DNA of 16,417 nt, taken from positions 1-16,417 of the forward strand of contig JAITBO010000157.1 of assembly GCA_031283505.1 (NCBI GenBank). Reading direction: 5' to 3'. The DNA comes from Treponema sp. Lineage in GTDB: Bacteria > Spirochaetota > Spirochaetia > Treponematales > Breznakiellaceae. The notes under the pieces were generated by a model. That model was not told where the DNA came from, did not search any database, and worked only from the letters and a program-made list of their open reading frames with translations. The position numbers were made by a program, and so were the translations under genes. This document shows, in pieces, positions 6,211-14,330 of this stretch (its first letter is position 1; every line of letters starts with the position of its first letter).

Positions 6211-8268
6211 TTAAACTTCCCTGATGGCATCTCCGTTCTGCCCGCCGGAGCCGCAGCTTTCTCGTTTATCGGGACCGGAGGACATCTCGTCCCCGCCGCC
6301 GGTTTCTATTCCGCTTTTCTTTACGGCGGCGTCCGGCGCAGAAATATTGTCTCCATTTCCGGCGCTGCCGTCCTCCGCCCTGTTTGAATTCACCATCCCG
6401 GGACAGCCGGGAGCGGGGTCTGCCGGGGTGAACAGCGCCGCTTCATCCCCGCCGCCGGAAAAGAAATCGGCATTCCCCGGAACTGCGGACAGGCGGCTAA
6501 AGGAAGCAAAAGCCGCGTCCTGGGACCCTTTGGAAATCCCGTGGAGGAATTCGGTGAGTACGTTGGTCATGGCATCCAGGGTAATTTTTTTGCGCTTAAT
6601 AGAAGTAATGTCCATATCCAGGAGAAGGCCGGGCTGAATGTGGCAGGGATTAACGAGGCGTTCAAATTTACCGTATTCCTTCTCCATGAAATTCAGCCTG
6701 TCTTCTATGATCTTCCGTTTAACAGGATACTGATAATCGTATATGGCTTTCAGTTTGTCCCTCAGCCGGACAAGATTTCGGCGTATATTGTCTTTCTCGT
6801 GGACATAAGTCCGGTTCATCCGCTCGACTTCGGTTTCCGCCGCCTGGACAAAGGAGGTTTCGTCCCACTCCAGGACAATATCTTCGTACAGAGATCCACC
6901 GGTCTTCTTTTTTATCCTGCGGATACAATTCCTGTTCTTCTCCGACAGATCAGCGTAACCGGAAACTTTGGAGGATGACTTGGCGTCCTCATAACCGGCG
7001 TTCAATACATCCCAAAGGCGCTGAACTTCGGTTTCAAAGCGCTTGATCTGTACGTCATAGGCTTTCCGTTCTTCAATAAGCTGGGCGTTATCGTAGTACC
7101 GCATTCTGATCTGATACCGTTCGTCCGGCAGATAATCAGTATCGGTATCTTCGTATTCCCGAATTAAAAGCTCCCGCGCGTTCTTCAGGTTTTCAATATA
7201 CTGATACCCCAGTCTGGCATTATCAAGAATGGAAGTAATTAGATTGACCGCCGTATTGAAACCCCGGCTGCGGATATTTTCCATATCCATGATCTTCTTG
7301 ATGTTTTCCCGTATGTTCTGCTGATCAAAACTGTCAGGATCGATTTCCGCCCGGAGATCCGCGATTCGGTCAAACAGAGATTTGGCAATAATGGAATACC
7401 GTCTGGACTGGGGATCGTCCGCCTTATCATCCGTATAGTCTTCGACCTTCCCGATTTTTGCAAAGATAATTTCAGTGTCGGAAAGTTCTTCCAATCCCTG
7501 ATCAAGACGATCCTCTTTTAGTTTTTCGATTTCCTTATCAATGTTGTCGATGATGTACCTGGAAAGAATATCTTTGATAAGGTATTCCGCCGTAATCTGG
7601 TGGTGAAAGATAGGGCTTATCAGTTCGGAATCAAGGATGTTCACCGAAAGTTTTACGTCCGTTACGGTTTTGGGCTTTACAGGGTTATCTTTAAACGCGC
7701 ACTTTACGATTGAATAGGCGTTGTCGCCGCGGATAAAGGCGCCGGTATCGGTTTTCTGCCGGAGCAGGGTGTTGGTCTGCTTTTCCAGTTCGCTGACACT
7801 CTGCTGTATATGGCCCTGCAAATGGCCGTATATATTGACTATGGATTTTTCGATTTCGCCGGTGTTGAATTTACCGGCGCCGCCAGCCTGATCCAAAAGG
7901 TCCGTTATTTCTCTGGGATTATACCGGGAAAGAATTTTCGTCTTTTCATCGTCAATATGATTATGTATTTTTTTTATTTCGTCTTCTGCCGATGCGATGT
8001 ACCGGTTGAACATACTCCGGTAATTCTGTTTGAAGTAGTCGTACAGTTTTTCCTTCAACCCGCCCATAACATCCAGTCGTTCCAGAACTTCTTTTGGCAA
8101 TTTGGCCGCAAGATGATGAATCACCTTATTGGTTTCTTCTTCCAGCAGTTGATTAACTTCCTGTTGCTGATCTCGGTATTCCGGGGCCGATGAATTCCGG
8201 AACCCCGTAGCGCCGGGGTCCTCCGTGGAGAATTCATTCGGGTTTTCAGGCAGATCATCAACTTTCAT
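6211..8268 (-). CDS. cfpA: Cytoplasmic filament protein A
   Basis: This 685-aa protein is close in length to treponemal CfpA (about 678 aa), which forms ribbon-like filaments under the inner membrane along the cell and, in T. denticola, is needed for normal cell division and motility. Recognition rests on the central region, including [60 protein letters not shown] and [18 protein letters not shown], which match my memory of the family. The protein is highly charged with long coiled-coil-like stretches (about 75-130 and 380-560). The last 90 or so residues form a low-complexity Gly/Ser/Asp/Ala tail with two GGGDE repeats. A GAGGAG ribosome site lies about nine bases before the ATG. A 132-bp repeat element lies 21 bases upstream, so the promoter must be inside or beyond it. 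This is the first gene of the cluster with the HPr-like and PPDK-like genes. Confidence 0.9.
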   Translation of the reverse strand: MKVDDLPENPNEFSTEDPGATGFRNSSAPEYRDQQQEVNQLLEEETNKVIHHLAAKLPKEVLERLDVMGGLKEKLYDYFKQNYRSMFNRYIASAEDEIKKIHNHIDDEKTKILSRYNPREITDLLDQAGGAGKFNTGEIEKSIVNIYGHLQGHIQQSVSELEKQTNTLLRQKTDTGAFIRGDNAYSIVKCAFKDNPVKPKTVTDVKLSVNILDSELISPIFHHQITAEYLIKDILSRYIIDNIDKEIEKLKEDRLDQGLEELSDTEIIFAKIGKVEDYTDDKADDPQSRRYSIIAKSLFDRIADLRAEIDPDSFDQQNIRENIKKIMDMENIRSRGFNTAVNLITSILDNARLGYQYIENLKNARELLIREYEDTDTDYLPDERYQIRMRYYDNAQLIEERKAYDVQIKRFETEVQRLWDVLNAGYEDAKSSSKVSGYADLSEKNRNCIRRIKKKTGGSLYEDIVLEWDETSFVQAAETEVERMNRTYVHEKDNIRRNLVRLRDKLKAIYDYQYPVKRKIIEDRLNFMEKEYGKFERLVNPCHIQPGLLLDMDITSIKRKKITLDAMTNVLTEFLHGISKGSQDAAFASFSRLSAVPGNADFFSGGGDEAALFTPADPAPGCPGMVNSNRAEDGSAGNGDNISAPDAAVKKSGIETGGGDEMSSGPDKRESCGSGGQNGDAIREV

Positions 8269-8289
8269 AACTTACGCTCCTCAGGTCTT

Positions 8290-8421
8290 TAATTAGTGTC
8301 TGTCCACAAAGCCGGTTACTTTGTGGACAGACCTTACATTTTCTCACCTAAAGGTTACGAAAATGTAGATTTTAAGGTAGCCTGTCCATAATGTGTCTAC
8401 ATTATAGACAGATACTAATTA
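8290..8421. repeat. 132-bp MITE-like element, copy 2
   Basis: It has the same length, ends (TAATTAG / CTAATTA) and three-hairpin plan as the copy at 2177-2308. The first hairpin is perfect here, whereas copy 1 has G·U wobbles. The middle stem shows a compensatory pair change (A8336-T8366 against G2223-C2253). It is inserted immediately before cfpA. Read towards cfpA, two TATAAT hexamers occur at 8401-8406 and 8418-8423, so it might carry a -10 element for that gene. Confidence 0.8.
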
Positions 8422-8429
8422 TATCACAT

Positions 8430-8468
8430 GAGCCTGTTTCAAAACCTGGTTGGTTTTGAAACAGCTTC
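8430..8468. repeat. Dispersed palindrome upstream of cfpA
   Basis: GAGCCTGTTTCAAAACC (8430-8446) and GGTTTTGAAACAGCTTC (8452-8468) form a 17-base inverted repeat with two mismatches and a 5-base loop. It belongs to the GAGCCTGTTCCAAAACT family. Confidence 0.7.
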
Positions 8469-8930
8469 ATCTACCATTATTTTAATTGTAATCACATTAA
8501 AAAGTAAAGGCTTTTTTTTATCGTTCTGCTCAAGATGAACTTGCCGAAACTGGAGCAAGCTAATGGTAATAGACTCAGGGAGCAGGAGAATGGGGCAGGA
8601 AACGGTATACCGGCAAAAAAAATGGCCCGGATCCTCCGAAAAGTGTTGGAAGACGGCAAGCCGGTGAGCCAAATCGGGGTAGTGCGGAGGCGCCGTTTGA
8701 CCGGGATAGGAGAGCATACTGCTGTCCGTTTTTAAGTACTCACCTTATAAACCGGAGCCAAAAAAGGAGATAGAGAAATTGAACTTGTTGAACCACTACA
8801 AAATGACGGAAACGATTTACATACGGATGAAGAAGAAAGGTATGTGCCTCAAGCCTTTTCCCTTTATCATGGCATAGACAGCCTCGCCTGTTGATTGGCA
8901 AAGCAAAAGGGACCGTATAGTCGCACCCAT
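8469..8930. other. Gene-poor stretch with possible decayed coding remnants
   Basis: No intact gene is supported in these roughly 460 bases. A 66-codon plus-strand frame at 8535-8735 contains ILRKVLEDGKPVSQIG, which faintly recalls the helix-turn-helix start of IS3-type OrfA proteins. A second frame, shifted by +1, continues from about 8737 to 8876 with a Lys-rich product. Neither has a good ribosome site at its start. My best reading is the eroded remains of an insertion sequence; non-coding spacer is equally possible. Confidence 0.25.
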
Positions 8931-8957
8931 AATACCCCGAGGCTTACCTCGGGGATA
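8930..8957 (-). terminator. GC-rich hairpin after the purine permease gene
   Basis: CCCCGAGG (8935-8942) pairs perfectly with CCTCGGGG (8947-8954) around CTTA. It lies about 20 bases past the permease stop codon. There is only a weak T-rich tail on the minus strand, so it may be a weak terminator or a repeat hairpin. Confidence 0.4.
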
Positions 8958-8975
8958 GGGCACAGAGCAAAAATT

Positions 8976-10271
8976 TTATTTAAAAAGGAATCTTAAAATA
9001 AAGACAATGAACAGTATCCATGTCACAACGGTAATTTCGCTGAATTTTCTCGTTATCACTTTGAGGATCACAAAGGAAAGCACCCCGTAGACGATACCTT
9101 CGGCGATGCTGTAGGCGAAGGGCATCATTACAATGGCCAGGAAGGCGGGAATACCTTCGGTAGGATCGGTAAAGTCAATAGTGGTCACGGGCTTCAGCAT
9201 GAGGAAACCGACAAAAATGAGGGCCGGGGCTGTGGCGGCGCCGGGAATGAGCAGGAAAAGAGGTGACAGGAACAGGGCTATCAGGAAGAGTACCCCGGTA
9301 GAGAGGGCGGTCAGGCCCGTGCGTCCTCCGGCGGCAACGCCGGCTGTACTTTCGACATAGCTTGTGACGGTGGAGGTTCCCAGAGCGGCGCCGGCAACGG
9401 TGCCTACGGCATCGGCAAGGAGGGCCTGCTTAACGCGGGGGATGTTGCCGTTTTTGTCGATGAGTCCGGCTTGGGTACTCACACCGACCAGAGTACCCAC
9501 GGTGTCGAAAATATCAACAAAAAGAAAGGTGAAAAAAACCGTAAAGAACTTGAAAGTCAGCACGGAAGAAAAATCGAATTGAAAGAAGAGCGGCGCTTCG
9601 GGGCTACCTACAGGCGACCAACCCTGGGGAACCGTGGTAACTCCCATGGGAATACCGATGACTGTGGCGGCCAGAATCCCGATGAGAATGGCGCCGGGTA
9701 CTTTGAGCGCGTAAAGGGCTATAATGATGATAAATCCGATGATTGCCAGAAGCGGGCTGCCGGCGCCCAAATCGCCCAAACCAATGATGGTACCCGCATC
9801 GTTTACCACAAGGCCGGCATTGGCGAACCCGATGAGGGCAATGAAAAGCCCTATACCTACGGAAACCGCTTTTTTCAGATTCGCCGGAATAGCTTTGATA
9901 ATCGCTTCACGAACATTGAAGAATGAAAGAACGATAAAGAGTATCCCTTCAAGAAACACTGCGGTAAGGGCAATCTGCCAGGAATAACCCATGCCGAAAA
10001 CCACCGTATAGGTAAAAAAGGCGTTGAGCCCCATGCCGGGAGCCAGGGCCACAGGCAAGTTCGTCGCAAAAGCCATGACCAGGGTGGCGATAGCCGAAGC
10101 AATGGCCGTAGCGGTAAAAACCGCGCCGGGCGTCATGCCGTTGCCAATTTCCCCCAGCATACCGGGATTCACCACGAGTATATACGCCATGGTGAGAAAG
10201 GTGGTAAGACCAGCAAGGATCTCCCGCTGAACCGTAGTGTTGTTTTCTTTCAACCTAAACAATCTTTCCAT
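8976..10271 (-). CDS. NCS2/AzgA-type purine permease (hypoxanthine/guanine or adenine)
   Basis: This 431-aa integral membrane protein has a dozen or more hydrophobic segments and belongs to the AzgA branch of the NCS2 nucleobase transporters (PbuG, GhxP and AdeP relatives), which import purines with protons. Diagnostic segments, counted from the ATG used here, are APGMGLNAFF (77-86), DIFDTVGT (253-260) and the GTSTVTSYVESTAGVAAGG block (298-316). I chose the ATG at 10271: GGGGGA lies about seven bases before it, whereas an in-frame TTG at 10286 has only an AT-rich stretch before it. The gene is divergent from the xanthine dehydrogenase operon, which supports purine uptake for oxidation. Base specificity within purines cannot be read from the sequence. 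Confidence 0.92.
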   Translation of the reverse strand: MERLFRLKENNTTVQREILAGLTTFLTMAYILVVNPGMLGEIGNGMTPGAVFTATAIASAIATLVMAFATNLPVALAPGMGLNAFFTYTVVFGMGYSWQIALTAVFLEGILFIVLSFFNVREAIIKAIPANLKKAVSVGIGLFIALIGFANAGLVVNDAGTIIGLGDLGAGSPLLAIIGFIIIIALYALKVPGAILIGILAATVIGIPMGVTTVPQGWSPVGSPEAPLFFQFDFSSVLTFKFFTVFFTFLFVDIFDTVGTLVGVSTQAGLIDKNGNIPRVKQALLADAVGTVAGAALGTSTVTSYVESTAGVAAGGRTGLTALSTGVLFLIALFLSPLFLLIPGAATAPALIFVGFLMLKPVTTIDFTDPTEGIPAFLAIVMMPFAYSIAEGIVYGVLSFVILKVITRKFSEITVVTWILFIVFILRFLFK

Positions 10272-10309
10272 AAAAAAGTCCCCCAAAAATAAAATTATTA
10301 TACTTAACT

Positions 10310-10338
10310 ATTTTAAGATTACAATACTATTATGTCAA
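10310..10338 (-). promoter_or_regulatory. Sigma-70-type promoter of the purine permease gene
   Basis: On the minus strand a perfect -35 TTGACA (10333-10338) is followed, after exactly 17 bases, by TAAAAT (10310-10315). The -10 ends 38 bases before the ATG at 10271. The leader would be only about 30 bases, which leaves no room for a purine riboswitch. Confidence 0.75.
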
Positions 10339-10392
10339 GAAAGTAAATTTTACCGGCTTATTTTCCGCTTTGACGGTAAATTCCTGAACTTA

Positions 10393-10436
10393 TCCCAAAA
10401 CCATGCGCTAAGGCGCACGGTTTTGGGACAGCCTCT
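10393..10436. repeat. Dispersed palindrome with GC inner stem
   Basis: TCCCAAAACC (10393-10402) pairs with GGTTTTGGGA (10419-10428). An inner TGCGC/GCGCA stem makes one long hairpin. The right flank ACAGCCTCTC matches the outer end of the family. Confidence 0.7.
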
Positions 10437-10452
10437 CTTGTCAACAAATTCC

Positions 10453-10481
10453 TTGACTGAACAAAAATACAATATTAAACT
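10453..10481 (+). promoter_or_regulatory. Candidate promoter for the xdh operon
   Basis: TTGACT (10453-10458) is followed after 17 bases by TAAACT (10476-10481). It faces xdhA but lies about 200 bases upstream, with three hairpins between. It is the best match I see on this strand; moderate to low certainty. Confidence 0.35.
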
Positions 10482-10491
10482 AAAATAAATT

Positions 10492-10550
10492 GAGCCTATT
10501 CCAAAACTAATTGACTGTGCGCTAAACGCACACGGTTTTGGAACAGGCTT
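10492..10550. repeat. Dispersed palindrome in the xdhA leader region
   Basis: GAGCCTATTCCAAAAC (10492-10507) and GTTTTGGAACAGGCTT (10535-10550) pair with few mismatches. An inner TGTGCG/CGCACA stem extends the structure. Confidence 0.75.
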
Positions 10551-10611
10551 GAGCCGTAGGCTCTTGGAAAACTCGGTCAAATCGGACTAAAGTCCGGCCC
10601 GGTTTTTCCAG
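10551..10611. repeat. Two further hairpins in the xdhA leader region
   Basis: GAGCC-GTA-GGCTC (10551-10563) is a perfect 5-bp hairpin. Next, GGAAAACTCGG (from 10566) pairs with CCGGTTTTTCC (ending near 10610), with an inner CGGACT/AGTCCG stem. Confidence 0.5.
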
Positions 10612-10621
10612 TAAATCCAAG

Positions 10622-10658
10622 GAAGCTATTCCAAAAACTGAAGTTTTGGAACAGCCTC
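10622..10658. repeat. Dispersed palindrome just before xdhA
   Basis: CTATTCCAAAAACT and AGTTTTGGAACAG form an inverted repeat with a very short loop. It ends about 25 bases before the xdhA start and would lie in its mRNA leader, where it could affect translation or stability. Confidence 0.65.
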
Positions 10659-10682
10659 AATTATATACATAAAGGGATGCCT

Positions 10683-12971
10683 ATGAGCGTAGGACAAAGC
10701 ATACCACGGGTCGATGCTTGGGAAAAAGTAACCGGAAGGGCAAAGTATACTGATGATTTGACCGAACGGAACGCGCTGATTGGGAAAATACTCCATTCTA
10801 CCATTGCCAATGGGCTTGTAAAGAAAATTGACGCCGGCGAAGCGGAAAAACTCAGGGGGGTGGTGAAGATCATCACCTGCTTCGATGTACCCGACTTCCC
10901 CTTTCCCACCGCAGGTCACCCCTGGTCCACGGATCCCGCCCACTGGGACCCCATGGACCGGCGGCTGCTCAACCGGCGAGTCAGGCTTTACGGCGATGAC
11001 ATAGCCGCAGTTATCGCCGAGGACGAAGTAACCGCTTCCCGGGCGCTCAAAGCCATCAAGGTTGAATATGAGGAATACCCGGTCATCCTTACCCCCGAAG
11101 ACGCCATGAAAGAAGGCGCTCCCCTGCTGCACGAGGGATGTCCAAACAACATCCTAAAACATACTTCGGTGGAGGATGGCAGCTTCGAGGAGGCTATAAA
11201 GGAAGAAGGACTCCTCTATTTTGAGGACGTGTTTGAAACACCCATCGTTCAGCATTGCCACATTGAACCAGTGGTATCCTTCGCCTATATGGAACAAGGC
11301 CGTATCGTGGTCGTCGCGTCCACCCAGATCCCTCACATCATACGCCGCATCGTAGGCCAGGCGCTGGGCATCCCCTGGGGCAAGGTGCGGATCATAAAGC
11401 CCTATATAGGCGGCGGGTTCGGCAACAAACAGGACAGCCTTTATGAACCCCTTAACGCCTATATGACCACTCAGGTCGGGGGCAGGCTGGTTAAGCTGGA
11501 ACTTTCCCGGGAAGAAGTGTTTGCCTGTACCAGGGTCAGGCACGGTGAGAAAATCTACCTTAAAACCTGGGTGCGTCCCAATGGCCGCCTCGTGGCCCGG
11601 AGTTACACCGCCTACTCCAATCAAGGCGCCTACGGTTCCCACGGCCACGGCATAGCCGCCAAGGGAACCAACGTGTTCCGCCAGCTTTACCGGGACGAAA
11701 AAGCCCGCAAAGTTGATATTTATACAGTACACACTAACACTGCGGCGGCGGGAGCCATGCGGGGTTACGGAACGCCCCAGGCGGTATTTGCCGTAGAATC
11801 CCACATGGAAGACATAGCCCGGAAGCTCAACATGGACCCGATAGAATTCAGGTTTCTCAACGTAATGCCCGTAGGTTTTACGGACCCCTTCACCAAAAAC
11901 GTAAATTACTTTGATTCTTTTCGTGAGTGTGTGGAAAAGGGCAAGACCGCCATCAAATGGGATGAAAAGCGGGAACATTACAAAAACCAGAGCGGCCCTC
12001 TGCGCCGGGGCGTAGGGATGTCCCTGTTCTGGTACAATACCGCAGTCTGGCCCATTTCCATTGAAGTGTCTTCCTGCCGCATGGTGCTGAATCAGGACGG
12101 CAGCGTACAGGTCCAGCTTGGGGAAACCGAAATAGGCCAGGGCGCGGACACGGTTTACACCCAAATGACGGCGGAAACTCTGGGCATCCCCTGGCAGAAG
12201 GTCCACGTAATAAGCACTCAGGATACGGATGTTACCCCCTTCGGTACTGGCGCTTATGGCTCACGGCAAACCTACGTTGGGGGAGCGGCGATTCACAAAG
12301 CAGCGTTGCTGCTCAAAGAGAAAATACTCCGTTACGCTTCGGAATATACCGGAGTATCTCCCGCCAATCTGGACATATCGGATGGCAGTATCGTTAATAT
12401 CCAATATAAAAACAAATCCCTGGTGAGCCTTGAAGAACTCGCAACAGACACTCTTTACCACACGGAACACGCGAAACATCTTACCGCCGAAGTGACCGCA
12501 CAGGTAAAAAGCAACGCCTTTAGTTTAGGCTGTGCTTTTGCGGAAGTCGAGGTAGACATCCCTCTGGGAAAGATAAAACTACTGGACCTTGTTAACTGTC
12601 ACGACTGCGGAAAACTCATCAACCCTCTGGCTGCGGAAGGACAGGTCCATGGGGGACAAAGCATGGCCATAGGATTCGGTATATTCGAACAGCTTCTCTA
12701 CGATCCGAAAACAGGAAAACTCCTCAACGGCAATTTGCTGGACTATAAACTGCCTACAATACTGGATCATCCCCGGCTTAAAGCGGAATTCGTGGAGAAC
12801 AGCGAACCTACAAGCGCCTACGGGACCAAAGCCCTAGGGGAGCCGCCGACAGTGCCCGGAGCGGCGGCTGTCAGGAACGCGGTACTCTACGCCACCGGAG
12901 TGTCGGTCAACAAAATACCCATGACCCCTCATTTGCTTTTTGAGGAATTCAGGAAAGCGGGTTTATTATGA
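10683..12971 (+). CDS. xdhA: Xanthine dehydrogenase, molybdenum-binding subunit
   Basis: This is the molybdopterin catalytic subunit of a three-subunit xanthine dehydrogenase that oxidises hypoxanthine or xanthine. It is 762 aa from the chosen start, close to E. coli XdhA (752 aa). Motifs, numbered from an upstream in-frame ATG at 10677: GGGFGNKQD (245-253), AMRGYG (360-365), GETEIGQGAD (482-491) around the cofactor, and KALGEPP (718-724) with the presumed catalytic Glu722. The ATG at 10683 is preferred because AAAGGG (10671-10676) lies six bases before it but directly abuts the ATG at 10677. The next gene starts ten bases after the stop codon, so translation is likely coupled. Gln252 stands where I place bovine Glu802; I believe E. 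coli-type XdhA shares this. Other hydroxylases of the family have similar folds, so purine specificity rests on subunit order and the neighbouring purine permease. Confidence 0.92.
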   Translation: MSVGQSIPRVDAWEKVTGRAKYTDDLTERNALIGKILHSTIANGLVKKIDAGEAEKLRGVVKIITCFDVPDFPFPTAGHPWSTDPAHWDPMDRRLLNRRVRLYGDDIAAVIAEDEVTASRALKAIKVEYEEYPVILTPEDAMKEGAPLLHEGCPNNILKHTSVEDGSFEEAIKEEGLLYFEDVFETPIVQHCHIEPVVSFAYMEQGRIVVVASTQIPHIIRRIVGQALGIPWGKVRIIKPYIGGGFGNKQDSLYEPLNAYMTTQVGGRLVKLELSREEVFACTRVRHGEKIYLKTWVRPNGRLVARSYTAYSNQGAYGSHGHGIAAKGTNVFRQLYRDEKARKVDIYTVHTNTAAAGAMRGYGTPQAVFAVESHMEDIARKLNMDPIEFRFLNVMPVGFTDPFTKNVNYFDSFRECVEKGKTAIKWDEKREHYKNQSGPLRRGVGMSLFWYNTAVWPISIEVSSCRMVLNQDGSVQVQLGETEIGQGADTVYTQMTAETLGIPWQKVHVISTQDTDVTPFGTGAYGSRQTYVGGAAIHKAALLLKEKILRYASEYTGVSPANLDISDGSIVNIQYKNKSLVSLEELATDTLYHTEHAKHLTAEVTAQVKSNAFSLGCAFAEVEVDIPLGKIKLLDLVNCHDCGKLINPLAAEGQVHGGQSMAIGFGIFEQLLYDPKTGKLLNGNLLDYKLPTILDHPRLKAEFVENSEPTSAYGTKALGEPPTVPGAAAVRNAVLYATGVSVNKIPMTPHLLFEEFRKAGLL

Positions 12972-12981
12972 GGTACGCTCC

Positions 12982-13863
12982 ATGTATGATATAGAAGCGT
13001 TATACGAAGCGAAAAACGCCGCCCATGCGGTAGAGTTGCTGTGCGAACATCCCGAAGCCCGCATCATCGCCGGCGGCAGCGATGTGCTGATCGAAATCCG
13101 GGAAGGAAAACTGGCGGGATGTTCCCTGGTGAGCATACAAAAACTTGACGAACTGCGGGGGATAAGCCTGAACGGGGACGGCTCTATCCGCATAGGTTCC
13201 ATGACGAGCATATCCCACATTGCCGCAGATCCCGTCATCCAAAAATACTTCGCCGTGCTTGGGGAGGCTGCGGTCACCATTGGGGGCCCCCAACTCCGCA
13301 ATATCGCCACCATAGGGGGCAATGTCTGCAACGGTGTCACCTCCGCCGACACCGCCTCTACCCTTATGGCCTGGGATGCGGTGATGGAATATTTGGGTCC
13401 TTCGGGAACGCGGCGTGTACCCATAAAGGATCATTACATCAGCGCGGGAAAAACTTCCCTTGCCCGTGATGAAATTCTCCTGGCAATTAGCATCCCCAGG
13501 GAAAGTCATCAAAACTGTTTCGGTCATTATATCAAGTACGCCATGCGGGAAGCCCTGGACATCGCCACCCTGGGGTGTTCCGCCAACGTGCGGCTTTCAA
13601 CGGACAAAATGCGGATTGAGCGGCTGCGCCTTGCCTATGGCGTGGCCGGCCCGATCCCCCTGCGCGCCCCCGGCGCGGAAGCCGCCGCAACAGGCAAACC
13701 CGTCTCCGAAGCCACCGTTACGGAAGCGGCCAGGGCCGTCCTTGACGACGTGAACCCCCGGACAAGCTGGCGGGCCAGCAGGGAGTTTCGCCTTCATCTG
13801 GCAGAAGAACTGGCAAAGCGCGCCATATGGGAATCCATCAGACGGGCGGGAGGATCAATATGA
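12982..13863 (+). CDS. xdhB: Xanthine dehydrogenase, FAD-binding subunit
   Basis: The 293-aa protein matches the FAD subunit of molybdenum hydroxylases (E. coli XdhB, 292 aa), which passes electrons from the Fe-S clusters to the acceptor. Seen: AGGSDVLIEIREG (30-42) and GGPQLRNIATIGGNVCNG (101-118), the two FAD-contact loops of the family. The ATG at 12982 was chosen because GAGGT at 12970-12974 is well placed before it and the protein then begins MYDIEAL like its relatives. An in-frame start at 12940 would run into xdhA and add a tail of no family resemblance. Its stop overlaps the start of the Fe-S subunit gene (ATGA at 13860-13863), so the three subunits are translationally coupled. Confidence 0.93.
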   Translation: MYDIEALYEAKNAAHAVELLCEHPEARIIAGGSDVLIEIREGKLAGCSLVSIQKLDELRGISLNGDGSIRIGSMTSISHIAADPVIQKYFAVLGEAAVTIGGPQLRNIATIGGNVCNGVTSADTASTLMAWDAVMEYLGPSGTRRVPIKDHYISAGKTSLARDEILLAISIPRESHQNCFGHYIKYAMREALDIATLGCSANVRLSTDKMRIERLRLAYGVAGPIPLRAPGAEAAATGKPVSEATVTEAARAVLDDVNPRTSWRASREFRLHLAEELAKRAIWESIRRAGGSI

Positions 13864-14327
13864 CACAAACAGTACGCTGTAGGATAAACGGCAGGGAGAC
13901 GGAGACGGCGGTGGATGTACGGGCCTCCCTTACGGATATGCTCAGAAACGAGTATCGCTTGACCAGTGTCAAAAAAGGCTGCGAAGTGGGAGAATGCGGA
14001 GCCTGCAACGTGATCATCAACGGAGAATGTTTCAACTCCTGCATATACCTTGCTGTCTGGGCCGACGGCAAGGAGATCACTACGACGGAAGGGCTTATCA
14101 GCGCCAATGGCGAACTTTCCGCCCTTCAGCAGGCTTTTATCGACGAAGGCGCGGTACAGTGCGGATTCTGCACCCCCGGCTTTCTCATGAGCGCTCAGGA
14201 GATCGTCGACTCTGGGAAGGAATATTCCGATGAGGAACTGCGGCGGCTCCTGGCCGGCCACCTCTGCCGCTGCACAGGGTACGAAAACATCTTTAGGGCG
14301 GTGAGAAAAGTAGCGCGGAAAGGATAG
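13860..14327 (+). CDS. xdhC: Xanthine dehydrogenase, 2Fe-2S subunit
   Basis: The 155-aa protein carries both [2Fe-2S] clusters of the enzyme. The plant-ferredoxin-type cluster uses Cys41, Cys46, Cys49 and Cys61 (KGCEVGECGACN and the following C). The helical second cluster uses Cys101, Cys104, Cys136 and Cys138 (QCGFCTPG and HLCRCTGY). All eight ligands are present. The start is the ATG at 13860, overlapping the previous stop by four bases, with GGGAGGA about seven bases before it. Length matches E. coli XdhC (159 aa). Here XdhC means the Fe-S subunit, not the unrelated maturation factor given the same name in other bacteria. It is the last gene of the operon. Confidence 0.95.
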   Translation: MTQTVRCRINGRETETAVDVRASLTDMLRNEYRLTSVKKGCEVGECGACNVIINGECFNSCIYLAVWADGKEITTTEGLISANGELSALQQAFIDEGAVQCGFCTPGFLMSAQEIVDSGKEYSDEELRRLLAGHLCRCTGYENIFRAVRKVARKG

Positions 14328-14330
14328 CAA

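Noticed and set aside
10272..10286. Upstream TTG start for the purine permease adding five residues
   Set aside because: The bases GGGGGAC that would be codons 2-3 are better explained as the ribosome site for the ATG at 10271, and no ribosome site precedes the TTG.
10316..10316. TATAAT-like run (minus strand, near 10297-10304) as the permease -10
   Set aside because: The TTGACA at 10333-10338 has exact 17-base spacing to TAAAAT at 10310-10315, whereas the other hexamer would be too far from it.
10272..10338. Purine riboswitch before the permease gene
   Set aside because: The promoter at 10310-10338 leaves only about 30 bases of leader, too short for a purine aptamer, and no aptamer core is visible.
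11154..12206. 350-codon minus-strand open frame inside xdhA
   Set aside because: It lies antisense to a gene with all expected family motifs, its product shows no recognisable domain, and it arises from the codon bias of the plus-strand gene.
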